64,000 bases of DNA from JAXGXJ01 sp963829545 (GCA_963829545.1 CAWHIX010000011.1:186001-250000); one strand, 5' to 3'. Counted from the stretch's first letter, positions 17,329 through 27,168 are shown. Numbers and translations: made by a program. The notes: a model not told the origin generated them from the letters alone.

Positions 17329-20300
17329 GCGCGAGCGGCCAAGCAGTCCCGCCGGCGACGGGCCGCGAATACCGGATATCCGTCGACTGCGGCGGGACGT
17401 TCACCGACGGCATCCTTCTCAGCGACGCTCATGAGGTGTGGGCGGCCAAGGCCGACAGCACCCCGGCCGACCCGAAAGCGGGGGTGGTGGAGTGCATCTC
17501 CCGGCTGGGGGCGCAGGTGGGCTTGACGCTTCCCGACTTGCTGGCAGCCACCAAGACCATCGTTCTCGGCACCACGCTGGCCACCAACATCGTTGCGACC
17601 AGGACGGGTGCCAAGACAGGGGCTATCACCACCAGGGGTTACCGCGACCGCCTGTCGTTCCTGCACGTGGCCAAGTCCGACCTGGGTGGGGACCGAAAGG
17701 CCACGGCGGCCGAGCTCTTCAGCTTCAGAAGCGAATTCCCCCAGCCCCTTGCGCCCCGCCACTTGGTCGCCGAGGTGGACGAGCGCCTCAACTTCAAAGG
17801 TGAAGTGCTGACCCCGCTTCGTGACGACGACGTGCGGCGGGCCGTGGCCTATCTCAAGGGCAAGGGCGTGGAGGCCATCGCCGTGAATCTGCTCTTCTCC
17901 CATGTGAACCCGGCCCACGAGCTGCGGGTGGAGGAGATCATCAAGGAGGAGTATCCGGAGGCGTATGTCGCCCTATCATCACGCGTGCTGCCTACCGTGG
18001 GAGAGGTGGGCCGCTGGAGCACGACGATGTTCAGCGCCTACGTCGCCCCGAAGATCACGGAGTTCGTGAACGGCATCAGCGCGGTGCTTGCCGACGGCGG
18101 TTTCGCCGGATCTCTCGCCTTCATGCAGAGCAACGGCGGGGTCGCGACCGGCGAGGTGGTGTGTGAGAACCCGGCCGCTCTCCTGGTCTCCGGACCGGCA
18201 GCAGGGCCGGCTTTGGGAGTGAGCCTTGGCCAGGCGCGAGGCGTCTCCGACCTGGTGACCGCCGATATGGGAGGGACGAGCTTCGATATCTCCATCATCC
18301 CCGGCGGCCAAGTGAACGTCAGCCTGAAGAAGATCATCGACGGCAAGAAGTACGCCCTGCCGACGGTGGACGTAAACGCGGTAGGGGCGGGCGGGGGCAG
18401 CATCGCCTCCATCGACATGAGCGGCCGTCTGCAGGTGGGCCCGGCCAGCGCCGGCGCCGTTCCCGGGCCGGCCTGTTATGGACTGGGAGGGACCGAGCCG
18501 ACCGTCACCGACGCCAACCTGGTGTTGGGCTATCTCAACCCCGACTACTTCTTGGGCGGTGACCGGCCGCTAAGCAGAGAGTTGGCCGAGGCGGCGATCA
18601 AGCAGAAGGTGGCCCAGCCTCTGGGGCTGAGCGTGCTCGAAGCTGCGGCCGCCATCTACGATGTGGTCAACGCCAAGATGGCCGGGGCGATCGATGTCAT
18701 GTTCAGTCAGCGCGGCTGCGATCCCCGGGACTTCACGCTCATTGCGGCCGGCGGCGCTGCTCCCGTCCACGTCGCTCGGCTCACGCGGGAGCTCGGCATG
18801 AAGCACTTCATCTCGCCCCGCGTGGCGCCGGTCTTCTGCGCCTTCGGCATGATGTATGCCGACTTGAAGCATAACTACACCCGTCCCTACACGGCGCAGG
18901 CCGAGTTCGCCGACCTCGGCCGCATCAACAAGCTGTATGCGGAGATGGAGGCTGAAGCCCGCCACACGCTCGAGCGCGAAGGGGCGGCGCTCGCCGACAT
19001 CCGGATCGAGCGGTCCATGGACATCCATTACTACGGACAGGTGCGCGAGCAGAACGCGGACGTGCCGGACGGGCCGGTGACCGCGGAGACCGTCGCGGCG
19101 ACGATCGATCGCTTCCACGAAAAGCACCGCCGGGTCATCGGCTACTCGGAACCCGGCTATCCGACGGTCATCGTGCGGCTGCACCTGGCAGGGGTTGCCA
19201 AGATCGTGCCTCCGCTGCCTCGTGAGATCTCGCCGGGCGCTGGTGACCTCGCCGCTGCGCTCAAAGGGCGCCGGGCCGCGTACTTCGCGGAGGCCGGCGG
19301 CCTCACCGAGGTGCCTGTCTACGACGGAGAGAAGTTCGGCGCGGGCGACGTCGTCGGCGGCCCGTGCATCATCGAGGAACGGATGACCACCCTGGTGCTT
19401 CCCCCAGCAGAGATCGTGACCGTCGACTCCGACGGCAGCTACACGACCATCAGCAGCCTTCCAGGAAGGCTGAGTGACATGGCAGGCAAGACGATGAATG
19501 GCGCGGTCGGCGATGCCGCGGCCGGCGATGCCGCGGCTCCCGAAACAGCCGCCGTGGCCTCTGCAGCGGCCGGCGGGGTCGCCCGCGAAGCAGGCCTGGA
19601 TCCGACGACCCTGTCGGTGATCTGGAACCGCCTGGAGAGCCTCCTGGACGAGTCTGGCGAGAAGGTCCTTCACGCCACCCAGTCCTACGTGCTCGCCCTG
19701 GTGCGCGACTTCGGGCTATGCTGGCTGGACCCGGACGGCAAGATCGTGGTCGCGGCCGCCTATATCGCGCGCCACATCTTCGCGGCCGGGCACGCCGCCG
19801 GCAAGATGATCGCACCCTTCAATGGCGACTTCGCCCCGGGCGACCTCATCATCGGCAACGACCCCTACCTGGTGCAGAGCGGGCACCTGTCCGATTGGGC
19901 CTTCCTCCGGCCGGTCTTCCACAGCGGGGAGCTGTTCGGCTTCTTCCAGTTCCGCGGACACATGGCCGACACCGGGGGCTTCCTCCCGGGCGGCTACGGG
20001 CCCAAGGCCTACGACATCATCGCGGAAGGCCTCAACATTCCGCCGCTCAAGGTCATCAAGGGCGGCGTCGTGGACAGGGACCTGTGGGCGCTGGTCTGCC
20101 GCAACGTGCGCAACTCCAACCAGGTGGACATGGACACCATGCTCATCAACGGAGCCCTGGCACAGGCGGAGACCCAGCTGGTCAAGCTCATCGACAAGTA
20201 CGGGCCGGAGACGGTGAAGGCCTGCATGCGCGAGATCCTGGCTTCCGGCGAGCGGGCCGCCCGCGCGGAGATCGCCGCCATGCCGGACGGCACGTACCAC

Positions 20301-21413
20301 GGCGAATCCGCCGGCGACTGGGACGGTATGACCGACCAGCCGGTGTGGGTGCGGGTGGACATGACCGTCAAAGGCGACGAGCTCACCTTCGACTTCCACG
20401 GCAGCGACCCACAGGTGACCTTCGTCAACAGCCCGCTGGGCAACACCATCTCCATCTGCATGGAGTCGTTCTACGCGTTCATCGATCCGATGGCGCCCAA
20501 GAACCAGGGCAGTTTCGCCCCGGTGCACGTCGTCGCGCCTTTGGGCACGGTCGTCAACCCGAGGTATCCGGCCACGGTGGGTGCCGGGCAGATCAGCGTG
20601 GGCGAGCCGATCATGGAGGCCTGTAAGATCGCCCTGGCTCAGGCCCTGCCCGAACGCGCCACCGGCGGTTTCTCCCGCCATGCCTGCCCCATCAACGTGG
20701 GGATGGACTTGGACGAGATCGACCCGCGCACCGGCTCGGTGAAGCAATACATGGCCGAGACCTTCGCCTCCGACGGGAGTGGTGGAGCCATGAAAGGCTT
20801 CGACGGCTGGCCGGGAGTGGGTCCCGGATCGTTCCTGGGCAGCTTCGTACGGCCGGACATCGAGCACTTCGAGTCGGAGGTGCCCTTCCGGGTGATGCGC
20901 TACGAGTTCATGACCGACGCTGAGGGCGCCGGTGAGTACCGGGGAGGGCCAGGGATCTTCGTGGAGATGGTGTCGGATGTGAAGGCTGGGCACCCGTCCT
21001 TCCTCATGACCGGCAACTGTGACGGGGCCGTCGTCGCCGCGCGCGGGTCCACGGGGGAGGATCTGGCCAGGCTGGTAATGTGGGTGGAGAGCCCCGATGG
21101 AAGCAGCCGCCCGCTGCCCACGATGTCCAACGAGCCGGTGTTCGCCGGTGAGGTGGTGTTGGCCAAGGCCCCGGGCGGCGGCGGTTGGGGAGACCCGCTG
21201 GATCGCGATCCGCGCAAGGTGTGGGAAGACGTCGTGGACGGGCTGATCACGCCGGGGCGGGCGCGTGACGTGTACGGCATGGTGCTGGGCCCCGAAGGGC
21301 GCCCGGCGGACGAGTTGGAGCTTGACGAGGCGGAGACGGTGAAATTGCGGGCGGCGCGCAAGGCGACCAAGGCCGAGCCGGCGCTGCGGCTGAGGAAGGA
21401 GCGCAAAGGATGA
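17325..21413 (+). CDS. Fused hydantoinase A/B (HyuA-HyuB) ATP-dependent hydrolase/carboxylase-family protein
   Basis: 1362 residues from GTG 17325, overlapping the nitroreductase stop. The HyuA half (about 1-690) has the ASKHA phosphate motifs SVDCGGTFTDGIL and TADMGGTSFDIS, and a GAGGGSIA loop. An Ala/Gly-rich linker (about 705-745) joins it to HyuB (about 750-1300), with IIGNDPYLVQSGHLSDW, FRGHMADTGG and FDFHGSDPQVTFVNSPLGN. In the family the A subunit phosphorylates and the B subunit carries out amide hydrolysis (5-oxoprolinase, N-methylhydantoinase) or carboxylation (acetone and acetophenone carboxylases). HyuB changes the usual GGTHLPD block to SGHLSDW. The partners (nitroreductase, FAD oxidoreductase) do not identify the substrate. 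Its last codons overlap the next gene by ATGA. Confidence 0.88.
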   Translation: MSASGQAVPPATGREYRISVDCGGTFTDGILLSDAHEVWAAKADSTPADPKAGVVECISRLGAQVGLTLPDLLAATKTIVLGTTLATNIVATRTGAKTGAITTRGYRDRLSFLHVAKSDLGGDRKATAAELFSFRSEFPQPLAPRHLVAEVDERLNFKGEVLTPLRDDDVRRAVAYLKGKGVEAIAVNLLFSHVNPAHELRVEEIIKEEYPEAYVALSSRVLPTVGEVGRWSTTMFSAYVAPKITEFVNGISAVLADGGFAGSLAFMQSNGGVATGEVVCENPAALLVSGPAAGPALGVSLGQARGVSDLVTADMGGTSFDISIIPGGQVNVSLKKIIDGKKYALPTVDVNAVGAGGGSIASIDMSGRLQVGPASAGAVPGPACYGLGGTEPTVTDANLVLGYLNPDYFLGGDRPLSRELAEAAIKQKVAQPLGLSVLEAAAAIYDVVNAKMAGAIDVMFSQRGCDPRDFTLIAAGGAAPVHVARLTRELGMKHFISPRVAPVFCAFGMMYADLKHNYTRPYTAQAEFADLGRINKLYAEMEAEARHTLEREGAALADIRIERSMDIHYYGQVREQNADVPDGPVTAETVAATIDRFHEKHRRVIGYSEPGYPTVIVRLHLAGVAKIVPPLPREISPGAGDLAAALKGRRAAYFAEAGGLTEVPVYDGEKFGAGDVVGGPCIIEERMTTLVLPPAEIVTVDSDGSYTTISSLPGRLSDMAGKTMNGAVGDAAAGDAAAPETAAVASAAAGGVAREAGLDPTTLSVIWNRLESLLDESGEKVLHATQSYVLALVRDFGLCWLDPDGKIVVAAAYIARHIFAAGHAAGKMIAPFNGDFAPGDLIIGNDPYLVQSGHLSDWAFLRPVFHSGELFGFFQFRGHMADTGGFLPGGYGPKAYDIIAEGLNIPPLKVIKGGVVDRDLWALVCRNVRNSNQVDMDTMLINGALAQAETQLVKLIDKYGPETVKACMREILASGERAARAEIAAMPDGTYHGESAGDWDGMTDQPVWVRVDMTVKGDELTFDFHGSDPQVTFVNSPLGNTISICMESFYAFIDPMAPKNQGSFAPVHVVAPLGTVVNPRYPATVGAGQISVGEPIMEACKIALAQALPERATGGFSRHACPINVGMDLDEIDPRTGSVKQYMAETFASDGSGGAMKGFDGWPGVGPGSFLGSFVRPDIEHFESEVPFRVMRYEFMTDAEGAGEYRGGPGIFVEMVSDVKAGHPSFLMTGNCDGAVVAARGSTGEDLARLVMWVESPDGSSRPLPTMSNEPVFAGEVVLAKAPGGGGWGDPLDRDPRKVWEDVVDGLITPGRARDVYGMVLGPEGRPADELELDEAETVKLRAARKATKAEPALRLRKERKG

Positions 21414-22930
21414 ACATCGCCAAGAAGTTCGATGTGGACGTCCTGGTCTGCGGCGGCGGGGTGGCTGGGGCCGCGGCCGGCGTAGCCGCCGCGCGGCTGG
21501 GAGCCCGGACCCTCCTGGTGGAAGGCAGGGAGTCGCTCGGCGGTCTCTGCACCAACGGCTACATCAGCGGCATCGCCGGGGTGGTGGAAGGCCTTTGCGA
21601 GGAGTGGGTCGACCGGCTTGCCGCGAAGGGCGCGGCCCTCAAGCGTCCCCACCTCCCGGTGATCGAGCCCGAGATGGGCAAGATGGAACTGGAGCAGATG
21701 CTGCTGCAGGCCGGTTGCCGCGTTCTCTACGGCGTGCACGTAGTCGACTGCGTCGTTCAGGACGGCCGCATTGAGTCGGTCGTCGCCTATTCAAAGAGCG
21801 GCAAGATGGAGATCCGCGCCAAGGTCTTCATCGATTGTACGGGTGACGCCGACCTCGCCTTCGCAGCCGGAGTGCCGTGCGAGGTGGGCAGCGCCGAGTA
21901 CTGCGGACTCAACCAGTCGGTCACGATGGGCTTCAGACTGTCCTACGTCAACTTGAAGAAGTACGAGGAGGCGGATGCGGCCTTCCAGAAGACCGGCACG
22001 CTGGATGACCGCATGCAACTGGTGGTCGCCAAAGAGCACGAGGCCATCGCGAACGGTGACCTGCCCTGGCTCCTGGTGCCCGGGCTGCTGGTCTACCCGG
22101 TGCCCGGCGGCGACCCTGAGTGTTGCGACGTGACTCTGGACGCCACCCAGACCTACTACTGCCGCAACGACGACGTCGAGGACCTCACCAGGCAGATAGT
22201 CGATCAGCACCGACAGGTACAGTGGTTCGCCGCCTTCCTGAAGAAGTACGTGCCGGGCTTCGAGAACTGCGCCATCTCGGCCGTGGCCAGCATGAATGGC
22301 GTGCGCGATTCGAGGCGCATAGTGGGAGAGTACGTCTTCACCGATGCCGATATGGCCACCGGAGCCAAGTTCGACGACGGAATCGCCAGGAATCCCGAAT
22401 TCTTCGACGCGCACCACCCCACCTGCGGGGACTACGTCGCCGTCCGTCACATCCACTTGCAGCAGCCGCCGGGAGGCAGTGCCGTCGTCCGTCCTTCGCA
22501 AGACGATGCCAACCATCGGATGCACCCGTTCGTCACTCCAGGGGGCTACGAGGTCCGTACGAATCCGAGGGACTGGGCCGAGATCCCCTATCGGAGCCTG
22601 GTGGCCAGCAAAGTCTGCAACCTGCTTGCGGCCGGCCGGAACGTTTCGGCGGAGTTCCACGCGCTGGGGACGATCCGAGTCATCGCCTGCTCCATGCTGA
22701 TGGGCCAGGCTGCCGGCACAGCGGCCGCCATGTGTGCGAAAGAGGGGGCAGCCCCGCGCGATATGGACGGAGGTCGGGTGCGCCGAGCTCTAATGGAGCA
22801 GGGGGTGACGCTGGACAAAGCCCCGGGCGGGATCTGGGAGAAGCTGCGGAACATGCCGGGGACCATCGAGGTGGCGAGCTCCGACTTTGCCGTGATCGTC
22901 AACGAAGAGGGCCAGAGTCGCACCTTCTAG
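21410..22930 (+). CDS. FAD-dependent oxidoreductase (FAD_oxidored family)
   Basis: 506 residues, ATG overlapping the previous stop (ATGA). The N-terminal Rossmann dinucleotide motif is VLVCGGGVAGAAAGVAAARLGA, with the acidic ribose residue in LLVEGRE, then LGGLCTNGYISG, a family block. FIDCTGDADLAFAAG and the C-terminal NLLAAGRNVSAEFHALGTIRV ... GQAAGTAAAMCA complete the FAD_oxidored (PF12831-like) pattern. The three genes nitroreductase, HyuAB and this one form one coupled operon under the FadR-type regulator. Such proteins reduce or oxidise ring or C=C bonds in catabolic clusters; the reaction here is unknown. Confidence 0.85.
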   Translation: MNIAKKFDVDVLVCGGGVAGAAAGVAAARLGARTLLVEGRESLGGLCTNGYISGIAGVVEGLCEEWVDRLAAKGAALKRPHLPVIEPEMGKMELEQMLLQAGCRVLYGVHVVDCVVQDGRIESVVAYSKSGKMEIRAKVFIDCTGDADLAFAAGVPCEVGSAEYCGLNQSVTMGFRLSYVNLKKYEEADAAFQKTGTLDDRMQLVVAKEHEAIANGDLPWLLVPGLLVYPVPGGDPECCDVTLDATQTYYCRNDDVEDLTRQIVDQHRQVQWFAAFLKKYVPGFENCAISAVASMNGVRDSRRIVGEYVFTDADMATGAKFDDGIARNPEFFDAHHPTCGDYVAVRHIHLQQPPGGSAVVRPSQDDANHRMHPFVTPGGYEVRTNPRDWAEIPYRSLVASKVCNLLAAGRNVSAEFHALGTIRVIACSMLMGQAAGTAAAMCAKEGAAPRDMDGGRVRRALMEQGVTLDKAPGGIWEKLRNMPGTIEVASSDFAVIVNEEGQSRTF

Positions 22931-22967
22931 CATCGTCCGAATCAGGGGCACGTCCGGGCGGGTTTGT

Positions 22968-23004
22968 GGCGAAGCCAAGCCCTTGTCTCCTACGCGGCTT
23001 CGCC
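22968..23004. terminator. Inverted repeat after the hydantoinase operon
   Basis: GGCGAAGCC (22968-22976) and GGCTTCGCC (22996-23004) form a perfect 9-bp stem with a 19-base loop, between the FAD oxidoreductase stop and the MFS start. There is no T-run, so it could be a terminator of the actinobacterial type or an operator. Confidence 0.4.
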
Positions 23005-23060
23005 AGCCACCCTTGAGGTCTGGGGATCGGGGCCGCGCGGGCCCTGCTATATTGACCGTC

Positions 23061-24572
23061 ATGGAGTCAGATGCAGAAGCCGCTGAAGCCGGCCCAGCAA
23101 CCCTCGGAAATGACGGGCTGACCGAACTCCAGCGGCGGCGTTGGTACGCGCTGCTCGTGGTCTCCATCGGATCGTTCATGACCCCGTTCGACGCCACCAT
23201 CGTCGCGGTGGCTCTGCCGGCGATGGGAGCCGATCTCCATCTCAGCTACTCCCAGGCTCTGTGGGCCCAGGCCGCCTATCTTCTCGTCACCAGCGTGCTC
23301 CTCATCCCTGCCGGCCGCTTTGCCGATTCACGCGGTCTGGTCCGGCACTATCTTCTGGGAACGGCCGTCTTCGCCCTCGGATCTCTGCTTGCCGCTCTCT
23401 CACCCAACGGCACTTGGATGATCGCCGCGCGCTGCGTACAGGGCGCGGGCGGCGCCCTCGTATTTGCCACCTCGGCGGCTATCGTGACTGCGGCGTTCCC
23501 CGCGCGAGAGCGGGGCAAGGCGCTGGGACTGAATACCATGGCCGTCTACTTGGGCCTCACGCTTGGCCCGGTCCTGGGCGGGCTTATTGTCACCCACGCC
23601 GATTGGCGCTGGATCTTCCTCATCAATGTGCCCATCGCCGCGGTGACCGTGGCGATGGGCTGGACCCTCATGGGGGCCGAGCGGCGCGACCGCCTCAAGG
23701 AGGACACCTTGCGGCCGTCGCGGCGGATCGACTGGGCCGGGGCCATCCTTCTCGGTGCCGGGCTGGTGGCCTTGTTCGTGCCGCTCACCTACTCGCCCCT
23801 GTGGGGATGGTCCAGCGCCAAGACGATCGGCCCTCTGGCCGCCGCCGTCCTTCTCTTCGCGGCCTTCGTCGCGGTGGAGGACAGAGTGCGCGAGCCCATG
23901 CTGGACCTCGATCTGCTCCGCCAGAACCGGGTCTTCAGGGGCGCGAATGCGGCGGCGTTCTTCAACTATATGGCGGTCTTCGCATCGGCTACGCTGACCG
24001 CCATCTTCCTGCAGATCGTTCAGGGGCTGTCCGCCGCGCAGGCCGGCCTGGTTCTACTGGCGCAGCCGGTGCTGATGGTGGTGCTCTCTCCCTTCACGGG
24101 GCGCCTCTCCGACCGTGTGGGCTCCCGCATCCTGGCCACAGTGGGCATGGGCGTGGTCGCCATCGGCATGCTGCAACTCTCGTTCATCTCGGATTCGGTG
24201 GGCCAGGTGATGTTGGCACTGGGCACCATAGGCGTGGGCATGGCGCTCTTCAGTGCTCCGAACATCTCGGCGGTCATGGGCTCCGTCGATCGCTCCCAAC
24301 TGAGTCTGGCCTCAGGGTTCTTGAGCACCATGCGTTTCACCGGGCAGGGCATATCCATCGCCGCCCTCGGAGCCATCGCCGCCTGGAAGCTGGGGCCCGA
24401 AGGGGGGAGGATGGTCTTCATGGGAGACGCAGGCAGCGCCGCCAGCGCCCAGGCCTTTGCCGACGGCTATCAGATGGCCATGCTGCTGGGGGCCGCGCTG
24501 GCAGCCATCGGTGCGGCGTTCTCGTGGACGGCCAAGCCTGGAGAACGAGTTCGTCGGACGGCAGGCGCTTGA
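23061..24572 (+). CDS. MFS drug:proton antiporter, 14-helix (EmrB/QacA type)
   Basis: 503 residues with about 14 hydrophobic segments. Family motifs: FMTPFDATIVAVALPAMG in helix 1 (DHA2 motif D1), GRFADSRGLVRH after helix 2 (motif A), WMIAARCVQGAGGAL, and GLTLGPVLGGLIVT (motif C of exporters). ATG 23061 has no clear ribosome site, but TATATT lies at 23050-23055, so the transcript may be nearly leaderless. It follows the catabolic operon on the same strand and may export an inhibitory substrate or intermediate. The deleted copy of the FadR-type gene lies just downstream. Confidence 0.87.
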   Translation: MESDAEAAEAGPATLGNDGLTELQRRRWYALLVVSIGSFMTPFDATIVAVALPAMGADLHLSYSQALWAQAAYLLVTSVLLIPAGRFADSRGLVRHYLLGTAVFALGSLLAALSPNGTWMIAARCVQGAGGALVFATSAAIVTAAFPARERGKALGLNTMAVYLGLTLGPVLGGLIVTHADWRWIFLINVPIAAVTVAMGWTLMGAERRDRLKEDTLRPSRRIDWAGAILLGAGLVALFVPLTYSPLWGWSSAKTIGPLAAAVLLFAAFVAVEDRVREPMLDLDLLRQNRVFRGANAAAFFNYMAVFASATLTAIFLQIVQGLSAAQAGLVLLAQPVLMVVLSPFTGRLSDRVGSRILATVGMGVVAIGMLQLSFISDSVGQVMLALGTIGVGMALFSAPNISAVMGSVDRSQLSLASGFLSTMRFTGQGISIAALGAIAAWKLGPEGGRMVFMGDAGSAASAQAFADGYQMAMLLGAALAAIGAAFSWTAKPGERVRRTAGA

Positions 24573-24705
24573 GGCAGAGACGGCCGCCCGGAGCGATGCC
24601 GCTGAGCACAGCGGATATCAGCATCGCCAGGGGGGCCGATAGGGAGCGGCCCTGTGTCGCGCGTTCGATTCGCACATAGGCGACGTCGTGCGAAGACCGG
24701 GCCGG

Positions 24706-24855
24706 TTCGGTCACCCCGTTCCCTTCCCCCGGGCACGGAAGTCAGGGACAGCTCTCGCCCAGGCGGCAACCTACCTCCTGGCACAAGTTGGCGAGTGAAT
24801 ATGAGCGATTTGAGGTAGCGCTGAGCCTCGTCGCTCGCTCTGTTCGGGCCAGCCC
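24706..24855 (-). pseudogene. Internally deleted copy of the FadR-type regulator gene
   Basis: Bases about 24706-24752 match 15596-15642 (the 3' end of the intact regulator) and about 24751-24850 match 16190-16290 (its 5' part), with about 550 bases missing between. On the minus strand it still encodes ASDEAQRYLKSLIFTRQLVPG and GRELS, then jumps to the extreme C-terminus. Identity is high, with roughly one mismatch in ten. Orientation is the same as the intact gene. Confidence 0.8.
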
Positions 24856-24971
24856 GGGTTCTCGCGTATTTGGGGCAGGTCCTCCGGGCAGAAACCTCCT
24901 TCGGGTTTGGCCTCCGGTGATTGCAGGTACACCCTCCGGGAGGGGCAACCAAATCTCAGGGGGGTCAAATC

Positions 24972-25235
24972 ATGGGCATTCTGGCTTGGATCGTGTTCGG
25001 TGGCCTCGCCGGTTTGGTGGCCGGGCTTCTCATGGGCGGCCGCGGGGGCATCATCTACAGCATCATCGTCGGCATCGTAGGGGCGCTGTTGGGCGGGTTC
25101 ATCATGAGCCTGTTCGGAGAGAGCGGCGTCACCGGATGGAACTGGCGAAGTTTCGGGGTGGCTGTCTTGGGGGCGATAGTGCTGCTGGTCATCCTACGAC
25201 TGGTCCGGGGCGGAGGCAGGGCGCGTAGCCGCTGA
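24972..25235 (+). CDS. GlsB/YeaQ/YmgE-family small membrane protein
   Basis: 87 residues from ATG 24972 behind a GGGGG stretch. Three glycine-rich hydrophobic segments (ILAWIVFGGLAGLVAGLL, IIYSIIVGIVGALLGGFI, VAVLGAIVLLVILRLV) and the G-x-L-A-G motif are typical of the transglycosylase-associated (GlsB/YeaQ) family, linked to general and envelope stress. It opens a small group of stress-type genes (PRC-barrel, AI-2E-type permease, CsbD-like). Confidence 0.85.
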   Translation: MGILAWIVFGGLAGLVAGLLMGGRGGIIYSIIVGIVGALLGGFIMSLFGESGVTGWNWRSFGVAVLGAIVLLVILRLVRGGGRARSR

Positions 25236-25307
25236 GCGTGACTCGTCCGTCGTCGTCGTTCGTCGCGCTGTGGGCAACGGGCATCATGTACTAGGGAGGT
25301 AGCTACC

Positions 25308-25814
25308 ATGCGCAAGGGCAAAGACGCCAGCGGCCTGCTGGTGATCACCCGAGACACTGGCAAGAAGGTGGGAAAGGTCGAGGACCTTGTTGTGGACCGT
25401 CAGGGCAGCCGGATCCTCGGGATCCTGATCGACGAGGCCGGATGGTTCAAGGGAGCCAAGGTCGTGCCCTGGTCATCGTTTCGAGTGATCGGTCTGGACG
25501 CCGTCATCATCGACGAGGAGGCGAGCGCCAAGAAGGCCTCGGAGGTCCCGGAGATGAGCGAAGTCCTGGACACGGGTAACCTCCTCGTCGGAGCACGGGT
25601 GGCGACCACCGATGGCCGGGAACTGGGCAAGATCGAGGACTTCTACTTCGATCCTGAGACCGGCATCGTGAAGGGCTTTGAGCTGTCGGGAGGCAAAGGG
25701 CGGTCCTTCCTTCCCACCCCGGTGGGCTTTCAGACCGGCAAGGACGTGGCCCTCGTAGATCCATCCGCCGTGGAGACCATCACCGATCTGAAGGAGGCTC
25801 TGCGGGGCGCCTAA
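25308..25814 (+). CDS. PRC-barrel domain protein
   Basis: 168 residues from ATG 25308 with GGGAGGT. It carries two PRC-barrel repeats: GKKVGKVEDLVVDRQGSRI (about 16-34) with VVPWSSFRVIG, and a second, GRELGKIEDFYFDPETGIV (about 104-122) with FLPTPVGFQTGKDVALVD. PRC barrels act as docking or assembly modules in photosynthetic, RNA-processing and stress contexts; no catalytic residues are known. It lies 72 bases after the GlsB-like gene on the same strand. Confidence 0.85.
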   Translation: MRKGKDASGLLVITRDTGKKVGKVEDLVVDRQGSRILGILIDEAGWFKGAKVVPWSSFRVIGLDAVIIDEEASAKKASEVPEMSEVLDTGNLLVGARVATTDGRELGKIEDFYFDPETGIVKGFELSGGKGRSFLPTPVGFQTGKDVALVDPSAVETITDLKEALRGA

Positions 25815-25845
25815 AGGGCGTCTAAGGAGCGCCGAAGTGTCGGGG

Positions 25846-26977
25846 TCAGGTCCCTCGCGACGGGCCCCCGCTCTTACCTCTCCCCAACCAGGACCGTGCC
25901 CGTCCCCTCGGTCGCGAAGGATCGGCGCCGGATCGTAGCAGCAGGGCGAGCGGCTCGGTCTCGGGTGAGGCTTCGAGGAATATGGTCCTCACCATCATGG
26001 TCATAGGTATGGAGAGAAGCGCGCCGATCGGTCCCAACACGAAACCCCAGATCAACACCGACAGGAACGATACGGCGGCGGGAAGGTCCATGCCCGACTT
26101 GAGGAATCTGGGCTTGAAGATGTTGTCCGGCGACGAAGTTGATCGCTATGTATCCCACCAGCACTCCAATGACCATGCCCCAACTCCTTTGGAGGATGGC
26201 CAGGGTCAAGGGAGGCACCAGAGCGATGAGAAACCCCACGTTCGGGATGTAGCTCATGATGAAGGAGAGAAACGCCCAGGCGAATGGGTAGGGTACGCCC
26301 AGGGCCCACAGCAGCACGAAGTTCAAGATGGACACCAGCACGGCAAGAACCGTGGTGATCCACAGATAGCTGCGGGTCTCGCGGGTCCACTGCAGCCATC
26401 TCCGCAGTGCCGGGCGATCCTCTCCCAAGGCCTCGTAGAACCGCTTACGAAAGCCCGATACCTCCACGAGCATGTAGGCCACGATGAAGATGATGAGGCT
26501 CATGCTCCTGAGAGCGCCCACAAGGGCAGAAAGAGCGGATGACGCCCAACCAACCACATTCTCCGGTTTCAAGATCTGTTCTTCGATCACCCCCGATATG
26601 TCGAATCCCCAGCCGGCAAAAGTATCCACAAAGTCTTGTTCCAGGGTGGTTAGCTGGTCTTGGAGTTGGGGCAGAAGATCCCTCGTCTGGAAGATCAGGA
26701 ACGACATGAGGAACAGCAACGCGAGGATAACGATCACGATGACGAGAAGGGCCAGGATGTAGGCGAGCACGGATGGCACGCGTCTCTTGGTCAGGATGCC
26801 GACTAGGGGGCTGGCTCCGATGACCACCACGAGCCCTAGGAGGATCGGTGCGGCTATGCTGCGGGTGGCCCGTATGCCCAGAGCAAGCCCGACCAAGACC
26901 GCCAGCATGAGCACCGTCCGCGCCACCGAAGGCCAGGCGTTTGTCTGAACCGGATCCTTGGGCTCCATCGTCACCAC
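25846..26977 (-). CDS. AI-2E-family membrane permease (one frameshift)
   Basis: About 377 residues. The first 280 (26977 to about 26130) show the AI-2E/YdiK/PerM layout: early hydrophobic pair, a soluble helical segment (LPQLQDQLTTLEQDFVDTF), then paired helices with WAFLSFIMSYIPNVGFLIALVPP, the hallmark block. One indel near 26125-26135 shifts the frame; the other frame continues with FLSVLIWGFVLGPIGALLSIPMTM, the conserved final motif, to a stop at 25846. The family includes putative autoinducer exporters and Na+/H+ antiporters, so transport substrate is open. It is convergent with the PRC-barrel gene. Confidence 0.82.
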
Positions 26978-27168
26978 CGTTGCAGATCGACGCTTCTACT
27001 TACCGTGATCCATCGCAACTGTCGACCAATTAGTCTGGCGGCGGTTGGAGCTATCGGCGGTGGTATGCACATGCCCACCGGGGCAAGAAACGAGAGACTA
27101 CTCATGGGAAGGGAACCCTTCACGGTGCCTTGCCTCATGAGCACCTCGATGTTGCTCGGAAACGAGGA

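Noticed and set aside
19716..20993. 425-codon minus frame within the hydantoinase gene
   Set aside because: Shadow of the HyuB half; rich in His, Val and Arg with no domain.
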